64,000 nucleotides of DNA, from assembly GCF_001614315.2 (NCBI RefSeq), contig NZ_LVEG02000007.1:1-64000 (forward strand), given 5' to 3'. This document shows, piece by piece, positions 25,267-34,479 of this stretch. A model generated the notes under the pieces. It searched no databases, was not told the DNA's origin, and worked only from the letters and a program-made list of their open reading frames with translations. Within the stretch, counting starts at the first letter, position 1; the number at the start of each line of letters is the position of its first letter. This DNA is from Halofilum ochraceum. GTDB taxonomy: Bacteria; Pseudomonadota; Gammaproteobacteria; XJ16; Halofilaceae. Both the position numbers and the translations under genes were made by a program.

Positions 25267-27462
25267 ATGACGGACAGAATCGAGGTGGCCGGACTCCATG
25301 TGCATCGGGCGCTCCATGCGCTGGTCGCCGATGAGGTGGTGCCCGGGCTCGGGATCGAGCCCGATTCGGTATGGGAGGGTCTGGCCGCGATTGTGCGTGA
25401 TCTCGCACCGAAAAATCGCGACCTGCTGGAACGTCGTGATGCGCTGCAGGGCCGGCTCGATGCCTTCTGCCGCGAGCACGCCGGGGCCCGGCCGGATCCG
25501 TCTACGGTCCGTTCATTGCTGGAAGAGATCGGTTATCTGGAACCCGAGGGCGAGGATTTCGCCATCTCCACGTCCGGGGTGGACGCCGAGATCGCGACCG
25601 TGCCCGGACCGCAGCTCGTCGTGCCGGTGAGCAACGCCCGCTTCGCCCTCAACGCGGCGAATGCGCGCTGGGGCAGTCTCTACGACGCGCTCTACGGTAC
25701 CGATATCATCCCGGAGACCGATGGCGCCGAGAAAGGCTCGCGCTATAACCCGGTGCGCGGCCGCAGGGTCATGGAACACGCGGCGGCGATACTCGATGAG
25801 ATCGCGCCGTTGGCGGATGCGAGCCACCGCGACGCGACCGGCTATGCGCTGAGCAAGGATGGGGGTCGCCGGCGTCTGCGGGTACACACCGACACGGGCG
25901 AAACGGCGCTGAGTGATCCCGACCAGTTTGTCGGTTACACGGGGTCGGAAGACGCGCCCGACGGCATCCTGCTCGCGCATCACGGGCTGCACGCCGAGAT
26001 CCGGATCGATCACGAGGACGAGGTCGGGCGCGACCACCCGGCGGGCGTCCGCGATGTCATCCTCGAGGCGGCGGTCACCACCATCCAGGACTGCGAGGAT
26101 TCGGTCGCCGCGGTCGATGGCGAGGACAAGACCCTCGTCTATCGCAACTGGCTCGGGCTGATGACCGGATCGCTCGAGGAGAAGCTGGATAAGGGCGGGC
26201 GCACGCTCACGCGACGGCTGCACCCCGACCGGACGTACACGGCCGCGGATGGCGGCAACCTGACCCTGCCCGGGCGCAGCCTCATGCTGGTCCGCAACGT
26301 GGGCCATCTGATGACCACGCCGGCGGTGCTCGATGCCGACGGGAACGAGATCCCCGAAGGCATGCTCGATGCCATGATGACGTCGCTGATCGCCATGCAT
26401 GACCTCAAGCGCACCGGTTCGGTGGTCAACTCGCGCACCGGCGAGAGTGTCTATATCGTCAAGCCGAAGATGCACGGTCCCGCGGAGGTCGCCTTCACGG
26501 TCGAACTGTTCGGCCGCGTCGAGGACGCCTTGGGGCTGGCGCGCAATACGCTCAAGGTCGGCATCATGGACGAGGAACGCCGCACCACGGTCAACCTCAA
26601 GGCATGCATCCGTGAGGCGCGCGAGCGGGTCATCTTCATCAATACCGGATTCCTCGACCGCACCGGCGATGAGATCCATACCTCGATGGAACTGGGCCCG
26701 ATGGTGCGCAAGGAGGCCATGAAGAGCGAGCCCTGGATCCAGGCCTATGAGGACCGCAACGTCGATGTCGGCCTCGCCTGCGGGTTCCGCGGGCGCGCCC
26801 AGATCGGCAAGGGCATGTTCCCGAAACCGGAGCAGATGGCCGAGATGATGGAAACGAAGCAGGCGCACCCGGACGCGGGGGCGAACTGCGCGTGGGTACC
26901 GTCACCGACGGCGGCCACGCTGCATGCCATCCACTACCACCGGACCGACGTGCTGGCCGTCCAGGACCGCCTCGCGGGTCGGCAAAGGGCGGACCTGCAT
27001 GATCTGTTGACGATCCCGGTCGCCGAGGATCCCTCGTGGTCCACGAAGGAAATCCAGCAGGAACTGGATAACAACGCGCAGGGCGTTCTCGGCTATCTGG
27101 TGCGCTGGATCGATCAGGGGATCGGCTGTTCGAAGGTGCCGGACATCAACGACGTCGCATTGATGGAAGATCGGGCCACCTGCCGGATCTCGAGCCAGCA
27201 CATCGCCAACTGGCTGCGCCACGGGGTGTGCAGCGAGGAACAGGTCCGTAAGACGCTGGAGCGGATGGCCGCCGTCGTGGATAAACAGAACAGCGACGAT
27301 CCGGCCTACCGCCCGATGACCGCCGATCTCGAACACAGCGTCGCGTTCCAGGCCGCCTGCGATCTCATCTTCCGTGGACGCGAGCAGCCGAGCGGCTATA
27401 CCGAACCGGTGCTCCATGCCCGCCGCCTGGAGCGCAAGGCCCGGGATCGCGAAGACGGCTGA
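25267..27462 (+). CDS. glcB: Malate synthase G
   Basis: A 731-residue cytoplasmic enzyme, close to the normal G-isoform length, which condenses glyoxylate with acetyl-CoA to malate. Diagnostic sequence includes [22 protein letters not shown], the [14 protein letters not shown] stretch, [14 protein letters not shown] and [14 protein letters not shown]. The ATG at 25267 ([16 protein letters not shown]) fits the family; the open frame extends upstream but that part is low-complexity non-coding sequence. It supplies the step that disposes of glyoxylate from the GlcDEF complex encoded at 41.6-45.4 kb. It ends before a REP pair. Confidence 0.95.
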   Translation: MTDRIEVAGLHVHRALHALVADEVVPGLGIEPDSVWEGLAAIVRDLAPKNRDLLERRDALQGRLDAFCREHAGARPDPSTVRSLLEEIGYLEPEGEDFAISTSGVDAEIATVPGPQLVVPVSNARFALNAANARWGSLYDALYGTDIIPETDGAEKGSRYNPVRGRRVMEHAAAILDEIAPLADASHRDATGYALSKDGGRRRLRVHTDTGETALSDPDQFVGYTGSEDAPDGILLAHHGLHAEIRIDHEDEVGRDHPAGVRDVILEAAVTTIQDCEDSVAAVDGEDKTLVYRNWLGLMTGSLEEKLDKGGRTLTRRLHPDRTYTAADGGNLTLPGRSLMLVRNVGHLMTTPAVLDADGNEIPEGMLDAMMTSLIAMHDLKRTGSVVNSRTGESVYIVKPKMHGPAEVAFTVELFGRVEDALGLARNTLKVGIMDEERRTTVNLKACIREARERVIFINTGFLDRTGDEIHTSMELGPMVRKEAMKSEPWIQAYEDRNVDVGLACGFRGRAQIGKGMFPKPEQMAEMMETKQAHPDAGANCAWVPSPTAATLHAIHYHRTDVLAVQDRLAGRQRADLHDLLTIPVAEDPSWSTKEIQQELDNNAQGVLGYLVRWIDQGIGCSKVPDINDVALMEDRATCRISSQHIANWLRHGVCSEEQVRKTLERMAAVVDKQNSDDPAYRPMTADLEHSVAFQAACDLIFRGREQPSGYTEPVLHARRLERKARDREDG

Positions 27463-27543
27463 GCCGTTACGCCGACGGGTGGGATCAAGACGCCGTGCTG
27501 CGGTTCTTTCGCGAATCATCAACGCGAGGGCACGGGGCCCGCT

Positions 27544-27624
27544 GATCGCGAGCAAGCTCGCTCCTACATGAATCCTGTCACTCGGCGGATGATTCTACCT
27601 GTAGGAGCGAGCTTGCTCGCGATC
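27544..27624. repeat. REP-type inverted pair (REPIN-like)
   Basis: A 25-base arm at 27544-27568 (starts GATCGCGAGCAAGCTCGCTC) is the perfect reverse complement of the arm at 27600-27624, with 31 bases between. Each arm contains a smaller palindrome around AGCTCGC. The sequence type (TAGGAGCGAGCTTGCTCGCG) resembles REP elements common in Pseudomonas and other gammaproteobacteria. It sits between the 3' ends of convergent malate synthase and ArgE-type genes, a typical REP location. Confidence 0.88.
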
Positions 27625-27654
27625 GCTCGCGGGGGGCGGCCGAGGGCGTTTCGC

Positions 27655-28830
27655 TCATCCTCGGCGGTCCGCGTGTTCAGCGAGCCGTCCGAGGAAATCC
27701 AGGCAGGCCTCGAGCTCGGAGACCTCGATGTATTCGTTGGTCTCGTGCATGCGCGCGGTCTGGCCGGGGCCCAGGATGACCGTGGATATCCCGGCGGCCT
27801 GGAAATAACCGCCGTCGGTACCGATCGAGAAGACGCCGGGTGGCGCGTCGGTCCAGAGGTCGCGCACGAGCCGGGCGGCGGCGCCGTCGGGCTCGGCCCG
27901 CAGTGCCGGGTAGATGACCTCGTGCCGGAGCATGATTCCGGTGTCCGGGTGTTGCGCCCGCATTTCGGGCTGCAGGACGGTGTCGATGTGCTGCTGGATG
28001 CCGGCAAGGATCGCATCGCCGTCGTCCTCGGGAATGGGGCGGATCTCCCAGTCGAAGCGACAGGATTCGGGTACGACATTGCGGGCCATGCCGCCCTCGA
28101 TCCAGCCGACGTTGATGGTCGTGTACGGCGGATCAAACGGCGAGCCCACGCGCGGCTGCGCCGCCATCGACTGGGCGCGCTCTTCCAGATGGGCAATCAG
28201 CCGGCTGGCGTAGTGGATCGCGTTGACCCCGGCGTAGGGACGCGCGGCGTGGCTCGCGGCGCCATGCACCTCGGCGATCATTTCGTAGCCCGCCTTGTGA
28301 CCGACGATGGGCCGCATGCCGGTGGGTTCGCCGACGATGGCGATCGCGGGCCGGGTCGGGCGGGCCATCAGGAAATCGTACAGCCGCTGGGCGCCGAAGT
28401 TCCCGGACTCCTCGTCATACGTGAACGCGAGATGCAGCGGCCGGTCGAGTTCCGCCGCGCGGGCCTGGAACACCGGCACCATGGCGAGCACCGCCGCGAG
28501 AAAGCCCTTCATGTCGACGGCACCGCGCCCGAACAGGAGGCCGTCGCGCTCGGTCAGTGTGAATGGCGCACTGTCCCAGCCGTCCGGCACGGCCGGCACG
28601 ACGTCGAGGTGGGCCGACAGCATGACCCCGCCGCCGCGGTCGGGCCCGATCGTGGCGAACAGGTTCGCGCGCTCGCCGGACTCGTCGCTCACCCGTTCAC
28701 AGGGGACCCCGTGCTCCGCCAGCCAGCGTTCGATGTACTCGACGATCGGCAGGTTGGATTGCCCACTGACCGAGGGGAACGCGACGAGGTCGTGCAGGAG
28801 CGCCGTGCATTGTTCCAGTGCGGTTTTCAT
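27655..28830 (-). CDS. argE: ArgE-type acetylornithine deacetylase (second M20 copy)
   Basis: A 391-residue M20 zinc hydrolase predicted to deacylate an N-acyl amino acid. Metal-site motifs are MLSAHLDVVP, GRGAVDMKGF, TYDEESGNFG, GEPTGMRP and a C-terminal MHETNEYIEV histidine. The first motif has Ala-His rather than Gly-His. It is only moderately similar to the ArgE-type protein at 53-1264, so one copy probably serves arginine biosynthesis and the other catabolism; which is which cannot be decided here. The gene is convergent with malate synthase and divergent from an MFS gene. Confidence 0.9.
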   Translation of the reverse strand: MKTALEQCTALLHDLVAFPSVSGQSNLPIVEYIERWLAEHGVPCERVSDESGERANLFATIGPDRGGGVMLSAHLDVVPAVPDGWDSAPFTLTERDGLLFGRGAVDMKGFLAAVLAMVPVFQARAAELDRPLHLAFTYDEESGNFGAQRLYDFLMARPTRPAIAIVGEPTGMRPIVGHKAGYEMIAEVHGAASHAARPYAGVNAIHYASRLIAHLEERAQSMAAQPRVGSPFDPPYTTINVGWIEGGMARNVVPESCRFDWEIRPIPEDDGDAILAGIQQHIDTVLQPEMRAQHPDTGIMLRHEVIYPALRAEPDGAAARLVRDLWTDAPPGVFSIGTDGGYFQAAGISTVILGPGQTARMHETNEYIEVSELEACLDFLGRLAEHADRRG

Positions 28831-28981
28831 GGCTTCGGGTCCAGCGGGAATAGACGGCGGGCGGGATCATCGCGCGATGGGGGCTGGCTGTACAGCGATG
28901 GATTATCTATGGTCGCCGGGACCAGACCGAGCGGATCCTTTGCGGGGAGAGCACCCTTGTCGGAATGCAGCAGGAAACGGT

Positions 28982-30328
28982 ATGACGACCGGGAGGTATC
29001 CCGTGGGATCCCGGCGTAACACGACCGACAGGCCGGTTCTCAGCGCCGCTCTCGGTATTTGGGCACTGTTGCTCGGCATGCTCATGCTCATGCTCGGCAA
29101 CGGTCTGCAGGGCACGGTCATCGGTGTCCGGGCGACCGCTGAGGGATTTGCGACCAACACCACCGGGCTGATCATCTCGGGCTACTTTATCGGTTTCCTG
29201 CTCGGCTCGTGGCTCACGCCAAAATTCATCCAACAGGTGGGGCATCTGCGGGTTTTCGCCGCTTTCGCGTCGATGGCCTCGGTGACCGTGCTGGTCCACA
29301 GCATGGTCATCGCGCCGTGGGTCTGGGTGCTGATGCGGCTCGTCACCGGTTTCGCCTTCGCCGGCGTCTATATCGTTGCCGAGAGCTGGCTCAACGATCG
29401 CGTGACCAATGAACACCGCGGCGGCCTGCTCTCGATTTACATGATCATCAGCTATGCGGGCCTGACGGGCGGGCAATTACTGCTCAACGCGGCCGATCCG
29501 ATGCTCCACGACCTCTTCATTCTGGTCGCGATGCTGGTATCGCTGGCCGCCGTGCCGATTCTGCTGGTGGTAACCCAGGCGCCCGCCGTGCAGCAGTGGA
29601 CCGCAATGGGACCCCTGCGGCTCTATCGCGCCTGCGGCCTGGGTGCCGTGGGCAGCTGCGTGGCCGGGATCGCGGGCGGCGCACTGTTGGGCATGGGGCC
29701 GGTCTATGCCGCCGGCGCCGGCATGTCCACCGCCCAGATTTCCCTGTTTATGGCCTTGCTGATCGGCGCCGGCGCCGTGTGTCAGTGGCCGATCGGCAGG
29801 GCGTCGGACCGGCTCGATCGCCGCATCATGATCCTGGCCGTGAGTATCGCCGGCGCCGCTGCCGCCTTCGGCGCCGCGTGGGTGACCGCGACTGCGAGCG
29901 CAGCCGAGGAAGCCGTCACGCCGGTCATGTTTTTCGGGATGGTGATCGGCGCGGCCTCGCTCGCGCTGTACCCGCTGTTCTCCGCCCACACCAATGACCG
30001 ACTGCGCCCGGAGCAGTTCGTCGGCGCGGGCAGCAGTCTGATCATGCTGTACGGGGTGGGGGCGATCGCGGGCCCTCTGCTGGCGGGGGCGTCCATGGAG
30101 TACCTCGGGCCGGCCGGCTTTTTCTGGCTGGTGGCCCTGACGCTCGCGGCGATGGCCGCTTATACGGTCTGGCGGCTGCGGCGGGGTGACCCGTTGGCCG
30201 TCGAGGACCAGTCCCCGTGGATCGGGACGCCCGGTCGTACACCGTCAATGGCGCCGGCGCACGCGGGTCGTGGCTGGCTTCGTTGGCGCCCGAAAGGATC
30301 AGGGTCCGGTTCGTCGGGCGATGGATAA
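28982..30328 (+). CDS. MFS transporter (YcaD-like)
   Basis: A 448-residue major facilitator with about twelve membrane spans. The first half has LIISGYFIGFLLGSWLTPK and RLVTGFAFAGVYIVAESWLN; the second half has GMSTAQISLFMALLIGAGAV and a loop GRASDRLDRR like the cytoplasmic MFS motif A. The ATG at 28982 has AGGAAA upstream. A GTG at 29003 behind GGGAGG would shorten it by seven residues. The roughly 45-residue C-terminal tail after the last span is hydrophilic and Gly/Arg-rich. A related MFS gene is at 59290-60480. Substrate unknown. Confidence 0.87.
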   Translation: MTTGRYPVGSRRNTTDRPVLSAALGIWALLLGMLMLMLGNGLQGTVIGVRATAEGFATNTTGLIISGYFIGFLLGSWLTPKFIQQVGHLRVFAAFASMASVTVLVHSMVIAPWVWVLMRLVTGFAFAGVYIVAESWLNDRVTNEHRGGLLSIYMIISYAGLTGGQLLLNAADPMLHDLFILVAMLVSLAAVPILLVVTQAPAVQQWTAMGPLRLYRACGLGAVGSCVAGIAGGALLGMGPVYAAGAGMSTAQISLFMALLIGAGAVCQWPIGRASDRLDRRIMILAVSIAGAAAAFGAAWVTATASAAEEAVTPVMFFGMVIGAASLALYPLFSAHTNDRLRPEQFVGAGSSLIMLYGVGAIAGPLLAGASMEYLGPAGFFWLVALTLAAMAAYTVWRLRRGDPLAVEDQSPWIGTPGRTPSMAPAHAGRGWLRWRPKGSGSGSSGDG

Positions 30329-30363
30329 GACCCGCATGACCCGCCTGGCGCGAGCGCAACGGG

Positions 30364-31302
30364 TCAGTCCCCGCGTGGCGGGTGCAGCGGTTCCGGCTCC
30401 GATGGCCGGCGGCGGCCATTGCGGGTCTGGCTGTAGGCCAGATAGCCACCGCAGAGGGCGATGACGATGCCGCCCGCCACGGACAGCGGTGACGGTATCT
30501 CAGCCCAGATGAGCCAGCCGAACACCGTCGCCCAGACGAGGCCCGTATAGTCGAAGGGGGCCACGACCGAGGCGACACCGATGCGGAACCCCTGGGTGAT
30601 CAGGGTCATCGCGAGGCCGCCGAAGAGTCCGGAGCCGATGAAGTACGGCAGATGGGCGAGTTCCGGCGTCTTCCAGACCCAGGGCAGCAGCATGCCGATC
30701 AGCACCAGCGGGACCGCCGTCGCATAGAACATGGTCGCCCAGATGGTCTCGCGGCGCCCCAGCATGCGTGCGGTGAGCATGAGCATGCCGTAGGCGAATG
30801 CCGTGGTGAGCGGCGCCAGGGCCGCCAGCGAGAAGGCGGCGCCGCCCGGGCGTGCAATGAGCAGGATGCCGCCGAAGCCGGCGATGGTCGCTATCCACTG
30901 GACGGGGCCGGGACGCTCGCCCAGCAGCGGTATGGCGAGCAGCGTGACGAACAGCGGAGCGGTGAACGCGATCGCGCTCACCTCGGCCAGTGGCAGCAGC
31001 GTCAGTCCGAGGAAGAAACTGAGCGTCGCGCAGGTCGCGAGCAGTCCGCGGCCGATGTGCGCGAGCGGGCGCGCGGTCGTGAGCGAACGCGGCCCGGCGA
31101 CCGCCAAGGCCACACCGACGATCAGCGGCAGCGCGAACAACATGCGGAAGAAGGCGACCTCGACCACGGGGTACAGTTCGCCGAGCCATTTCGCGAACAC
31201 GTCGTTGATCGTCAGGCAGAAAACGCCCGCGCACATGAAGGCGATGCCGGCGGCGGGCGAGCCATCGGCCTCACTGGCGGTCGCGCTGCGCGCAATGGCC
31301 AT
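30364..31302 (-). CDS. EamA/DMT superfamily transporter
   Basis: A 312-residue drug/metabolite transporter with ten predicted spans in two EamA repeats. The first begins AAGIAFMCAGVFCLTINDVFAKWL and the second LAALAPLTTAFAYGMLMLTAR. The ATG at 31302 is chosen because GGAG lies eight bases upstream; upstream ATGs at 31323 and 31377 lack a ribosome-binding site and would add an Ala/Pro-rich tail. Substrate unknown; exporters of amino acids or metabolites are common in this family. Confidence 0.87.
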   Translation of the reverse strand: MAIARSATASEADGSPAAGIAFMCAGVFCLTINDVFAKWLGELYPVVEVAFFRMLFALPLIVGVALAVAGPRSLTTARPLAHIGRGLLATCATLSFFLGLTLLPLAEVSAIAFTAPLFVTLLAIPLLGERPGPVQWIATIAGFGGILLIARPGGAAFSLAALAPLTTAFAYGMLMLTARMLGRRETIWATMFYATAVPLVLIGMLLPWVWKTPELAHLPYFIGSGLFGGLAMTLITQGFRIGVASVVAPFDYTGLVWATVFGWLIWAEIPSPLSVAGGIVIALCGGYLAYSQTRNGRRRPSEPEPLHPPRGD

Positions 31303-31530
31303 AGCGGTACTCCGTCCGGCCATGACCGCGGGTACCGGCGCAGAGGCGCGAGGTGGCCCCATAGCTGCCGCGGACATGGTGTCGTTGATGATCGTGTGCC
31401 CGGATACGGGCGTGCACCGGCAGGTGCGGGCGGAGGCTAACATGGCCCAGGCTGATGCCGTCGTGCGGTGGCCGCCACCGCCGCTCGGCGCTATCCTGCG
31501 CGGTCCTTATGCGACCACGGAGTCAACGCA

Positions 31531-32406
31531 GTGTGGCAGGTTCTCGAGGTCACGGTACCGGTCTTCGCGGTCATTCTGGTCGGTTATCTGTATGCACGGT
31601 TCCGCGCCAGCGATATGGCGGTCGCGAACCGGCTCAACGTGCATCTGTTCGTGCCGGCGCTGCTGTTCTTCGTGCTGTCGGAGAAACTCCCCGAGGCCTC
31701 TGCGATCCTGGTGCCCGCGCTGGGCGCTGGCTTCGTCGTGCTGGCCAGCGGGCTCCTCGCGTGGCCGGTGATCCGGCTTGCGGGGCGGTCGGCCCGCACG
31801 GTCGCGCCGCCGATGATGTTCAACAATGCGGGCAATCTCGGGTTGCCGCTGGCGGCCCTCGCGTTCGGTGACGCCGGACTTGCGCTGGCGGTCGTGCTGT
31901 TCGTTGTTTCGATGACGCTGCACTTCACCTTCGGGGTGTTCATGCTGCACGGTCGGGCCTCGCTCGGGCCGCTGTTGTACAACCCCATTCTGATCGCGAC
32001 GATCGTCGGCCTCTGGGCGCATTTCGGGGACTGGCGGGCGCCGGAACTGCTGCTCCCCGGTCTCGAGATGATGGCGGATGTATCGATTCCGTTGATGCTT
32101 GTGGCACTGGGCGTGCGCCTGACCGATGTCGACCTTTCACAATGGCGGGTGGGCCTCGTCGGCGCGTTGCTGTGTCCGGCGACCGGTCTGCTGGCCGCAT
32201 GGATGTTTATCGCCGCGTTTGGGCTGACCGGTCCGCAGGCCGGCCTCCTGTGGCTCTTCGGTGTGCTGCCGCCGGCGGTTCTGAACTACATCCTTGCCGA
32301 GCACTACCAGCGTGGGCCCGGGCAGGTGGCCTCGATCGTGGTGATGGGGAATGCGGCCGCCCTGATCACGATCCCGGCGGCACTCTACTTCATCCTGCCA
32401 GGCTGA
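31531..32406 (+). CDS. AEC family (auxin efflux carrier-like) transporter
   Basis: A 291-residue membrane protein with ten predicted spans. It starts VWQVLEVTVPVFAVILVGYL and contains the conserved MMFNNAGNLGLPLAALAFGD segment of AEC carriers and a repeat-like LMLVALGVRL. Bacterial members transport malate, malonate or other carboxylates. The GTG at 31531 has GGAG eight bases upstream and places the first span at the N-terminus. It ends before a strong terminator shared with ompA. Confidence 0.87.
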   Translation: MWQVLEVTVPVFAVILVGYLYARFRASDMAVANRLNVHLFVPALLFFVLSEKLPEASAILVPALGAGFVVLASGLLAWPVIRLAGRSARTVAPPMMFNNAGNLGLPLAALAFGDAGLALAVVLFVVSMTLHFTFGVFMLHGRASLGPLLYNPILIATIVGLWAHFGDWRAPELLLPGLEMMADVSIPLMLVALGVRLTDVDLSQWRVGLVGALLCPATGLLAAWMFIAAFGLTGPQAGLLWLFGVLPPAVLNYILAEHYQRGPGQVASIVVMGNAAALITIPAALYFILPG

Positions 32407-32462
32407 ACGCCGCGGCTTGAGCCCGGACTCCGCCCGTGTATTCGGGCGGTTCCGAAAAAGAA

Positions 32463-32496
32463 AAGGGCCGGGACACATACTGCTGTCCCGGCCCTT
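32463..32496. terminator. Bidirectional rho-independent terminator
   Basis: Perfect thirteen-base arms AAGGGCCGGGACA (32463-32475) and TGTCCCGGCCCTT (32484-32496) enclose an eight-base loop. A-rich sequence (AAAAAGAAAA) precedes and T-containing sequence follows, so it can terminate both the AEC transporter (plus) and the OmpA-like gene (minus). Confidence 0.8.
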
Positions 32497-32521
32497 GCTC
32501 TTGCCTGCCTGAATAGCGCCG

Positions 32522-33451
32522 TTAGCGCGGCAGGATGATCACGCGCCGATTCCGCGCGCGTCCCTCTGCGGTCGCATTGGTCGCGACCGGATCCGCCTCA
32601 CCACGTCCAGACACGGACATCAGGTCGCGGTCGATACCCTGGTCGGCAAGATAATCGGCCACGGCCTCGGCACGACGGCGGGAGAGGTCGCGGTTGTAGT
32701 CCGCGCTGCCCTGGCTGTCGGTGTAACCGATGATCTCGATCCGATCGACCCCGCCGCGGGCCTTGAGGCTTGCGGCCGTGTCCTGCAGCGCCCGCTCCGT
32801 CTCCGGACGCAGCTCGGCACTGTTGACGGCGAATTCGCCGCCTTCGACCTCGAGATCGATGACTTCGCAGCCGCTATCGCGGACTTCGGCACCTTCCGGC
32901 GTGCCGGGACACTGGTCGCGGTCGTCCGCGACACCGTCGCCGTCGCTGTCGAGCACACAGCCGCTGTTGTCGACCGGGCGTCCCGAAGCGGTACCCGGGC
33001 AGGAATCGGCGTGGTCAGCCACGCCATCGCCGTCGCTGTCCAGCGCACAGCCGTTGGCATCCACGCGGGCGCCGGACGGCGTCCCCGGACACTGATCGTT
33101 GACGTCGGTGACGCCGTCGCCATCGCTGTCGAGGGCGCAGCCGTTGTCGTCGACGCGGACCCCTTCGGGCGTATCCGGGCACTGGTCGTCGGGATCGTTG
33201 ACACCGTCGCCGTCGCTGTCGACAACGTCGCCGCATTTTTCGGCGAATTCGCTCTGGTCCTCTTCAGCCGGATACGGACTGCGCCAGCACTCGCCGTAAC
33301 GCGTCATCCAGACGTCACCGTCACGGGTGGTGACATAGCCGCGTGTATCAGGGTCGGCAGCGAAGGCGGGCAGTGTGATCATGCCCGCGATGAGCGCGAG
33401 GATCACCGCTGCCGGCGGCGAAAAACGGATGGTTCGGATCGCTCGGAGCAT
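32522..33451 (-). CDS. OmpA family outer-membrane protein with thrombospondin type 3 repeats
   Basis: A 309-residue secreted protein. A signal peptide (about residues 1-30, ending LPAFA-AD) precedes a short Trp/Cys-containing domain. Then come TSP3-type calcium-binding repeats, with DSDGDGV appearing four times, each followed by DQCPGTP- or DSCPGTA-like sequence. The C-terminal OmpA domain (IGYTDSQGSADYNRDLSRRR) binds peptidoglycan. No beta-barrel is present, so it is probably a periplasmic peptidoglycan-associated protein linked to the outer membrane by other means. The ATG at 33451 is the start that gives the signal peptide. Confidence 0.9.
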   Translation of the reverse strand: MLRAIRTIRFSPPAAVILALIAGMITLPAFAADPDTRGYVTTRDGDVWMTRYGECWRSPYPAEEDQSEFAEKCGDVVDSDGDGVNDPDDQCPDTPEGVRVDDNGCALDSDGDGVTDVNDQCPGTPSGARVDANGCALDSDGDGVADHADSCPGTASGRPVDNSGCVLDSDGDGVADDRDQCPGTPEGAEVRDSGCEVIDLEVEGGEFAVNSAELRPETERALQDTAASLKARGGVDRIEIIGYTDSQGSADYNRDLSRRRAEAVADYLADQGIDRDLMSVSGRGEADPVATNATAEGRARNRRVIILPR

Positions 33452-33747
33452 TGCTGTTTTATCCTGGGGCCAAAAGGCCCGAATGGGGGAAGATCGGGTT
33501 GTGGCTGACACGGATACCACGCCCCTTGATGGTAGTTGAACCCGGAATCCCGCTGCAGTGAGCAGATACATTGTGGGCAATCCGAAATCAAAGACTGCAG
33601 CCCTCGGGCTGGGCTGTCAACGCGATTCACCCGCGAACGCGCGGTGCGTCATGGCTCCTTGTCGCCAGGATTCGTCTCCAGGTGGCAGATGCGTATGATG
33701 AAGTCCGTGACTCCATAGAGGGAGTCGGGCTGATCGGGAGGTCCGGG
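33452..33747. other. Divergent intergenic region between ompA-like and BPSS1780-like genes
   Basis: These 296 bases hold the promoters of both genes. A GGCC-TTTT-GGCC mini-palindrome lies near 33465-33476. I see no clear -35/-10 pair, regulatory RNA or credible small gene. Confidence 0.35.
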
Positions 33748-34452
33748 ATGAATCATCAACGGGTCGATGCAGGGGCCGCCGGGCGCTGGCTGCAGCGCGG
33801 CTGGAACCTGTTCACGCAGAGCGCCGGGTTGTGGGTCTTACTGGCGCTCGTGATGGGGATTATTTTCGTGGTGCTCCAGTTCGTGCCGCTGCTGGGCAGT
33901 CTCGTGGGGGCACTGCTGATGCCGACGCTGTTCGGTGGCCTCGTCTACGGTGCACGCGAGCTCGAGCGTGGACGTGTTCTCGAACTCGGGCATCTGTTCC
34001 AGGCGTTTCGCGAACCGGGGCGCGCTGGCCCGATGCTGGCGCTGGGTCTGGTGCCGCTCGCCGCCGGGGTGATGTCCGGCTCAGCCGGCGCCGGGATGGC
34101 CTCCGGTTCCGGCGGTATGGGGGTCGGCATGATGGCCGGCGGCGGTATGCTGATGATGCTGATCTCGCTGCTGATCGGGCTGGTCTCGGGCGCCCTGCTG
34201 CTGTTCGCGATCCCCCGCGTGATGTTCGGGATCGATGCCCCCATGGCGGCGATCCAGGCCAGTTTCAGCGCGGTGCTGGACAACCTCGGGGCGTACTTCG
34301 TGCTGGCGGTGATCTATTTCGTGCTCGCGATCGTAGCGGCGATCCCCCTGGGCCTGGGCTTCCTCGTTCTGCTGCCGGTGATGGCGGGGGCGGTCTACAC
34401 GGCACATGCCGAGGTTTTCGGGGACCATTCGGTCGAGGCCGCGCCGCAATAG
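33748..34452 (+). CDS. BPSS1780-like polytopic membrane protein
   Basis: A 234-residue membrane protein with about six spans. It begins with a conserved-type amphipathic region (AAGRWLQRGWNLFTQSAGLWV) and has a Gly/Met-rich linker (MSGSAGAGMASGSGGMGVG) in the middle. This resembles the BPSS1780 family of unknown function. The ATG at 33748 follows GGGAGG with good spacing; upstream sequence in frame is not conserved-looking. Probably monocistronic. Confidence 0.75.
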   Translation: MNHQRVDAGAAGRWLQRGWNLFTQSAGLWVLLALVMGIIFVVLQFVPLLGSLVGALLMPTLFGGLVYGARELERGRVLELGHLFQAFREPGRAGPMLALGLVPLAAGVMSGSAGAGMASGSGGMGVGMMAGGGMLMMLISLLIGLVSGALLLFAIPRVMFGIDAPMAAIQASFSAVLDNLGAYFVLAVIYFVLAIVAAIPLGLGFLVLLPVMAGAVYTAHAEVFGDHSVEAAPQ

Positions 34453-34479
34453 CGATCCGCCCCGGGGCCGCGCATCCCG

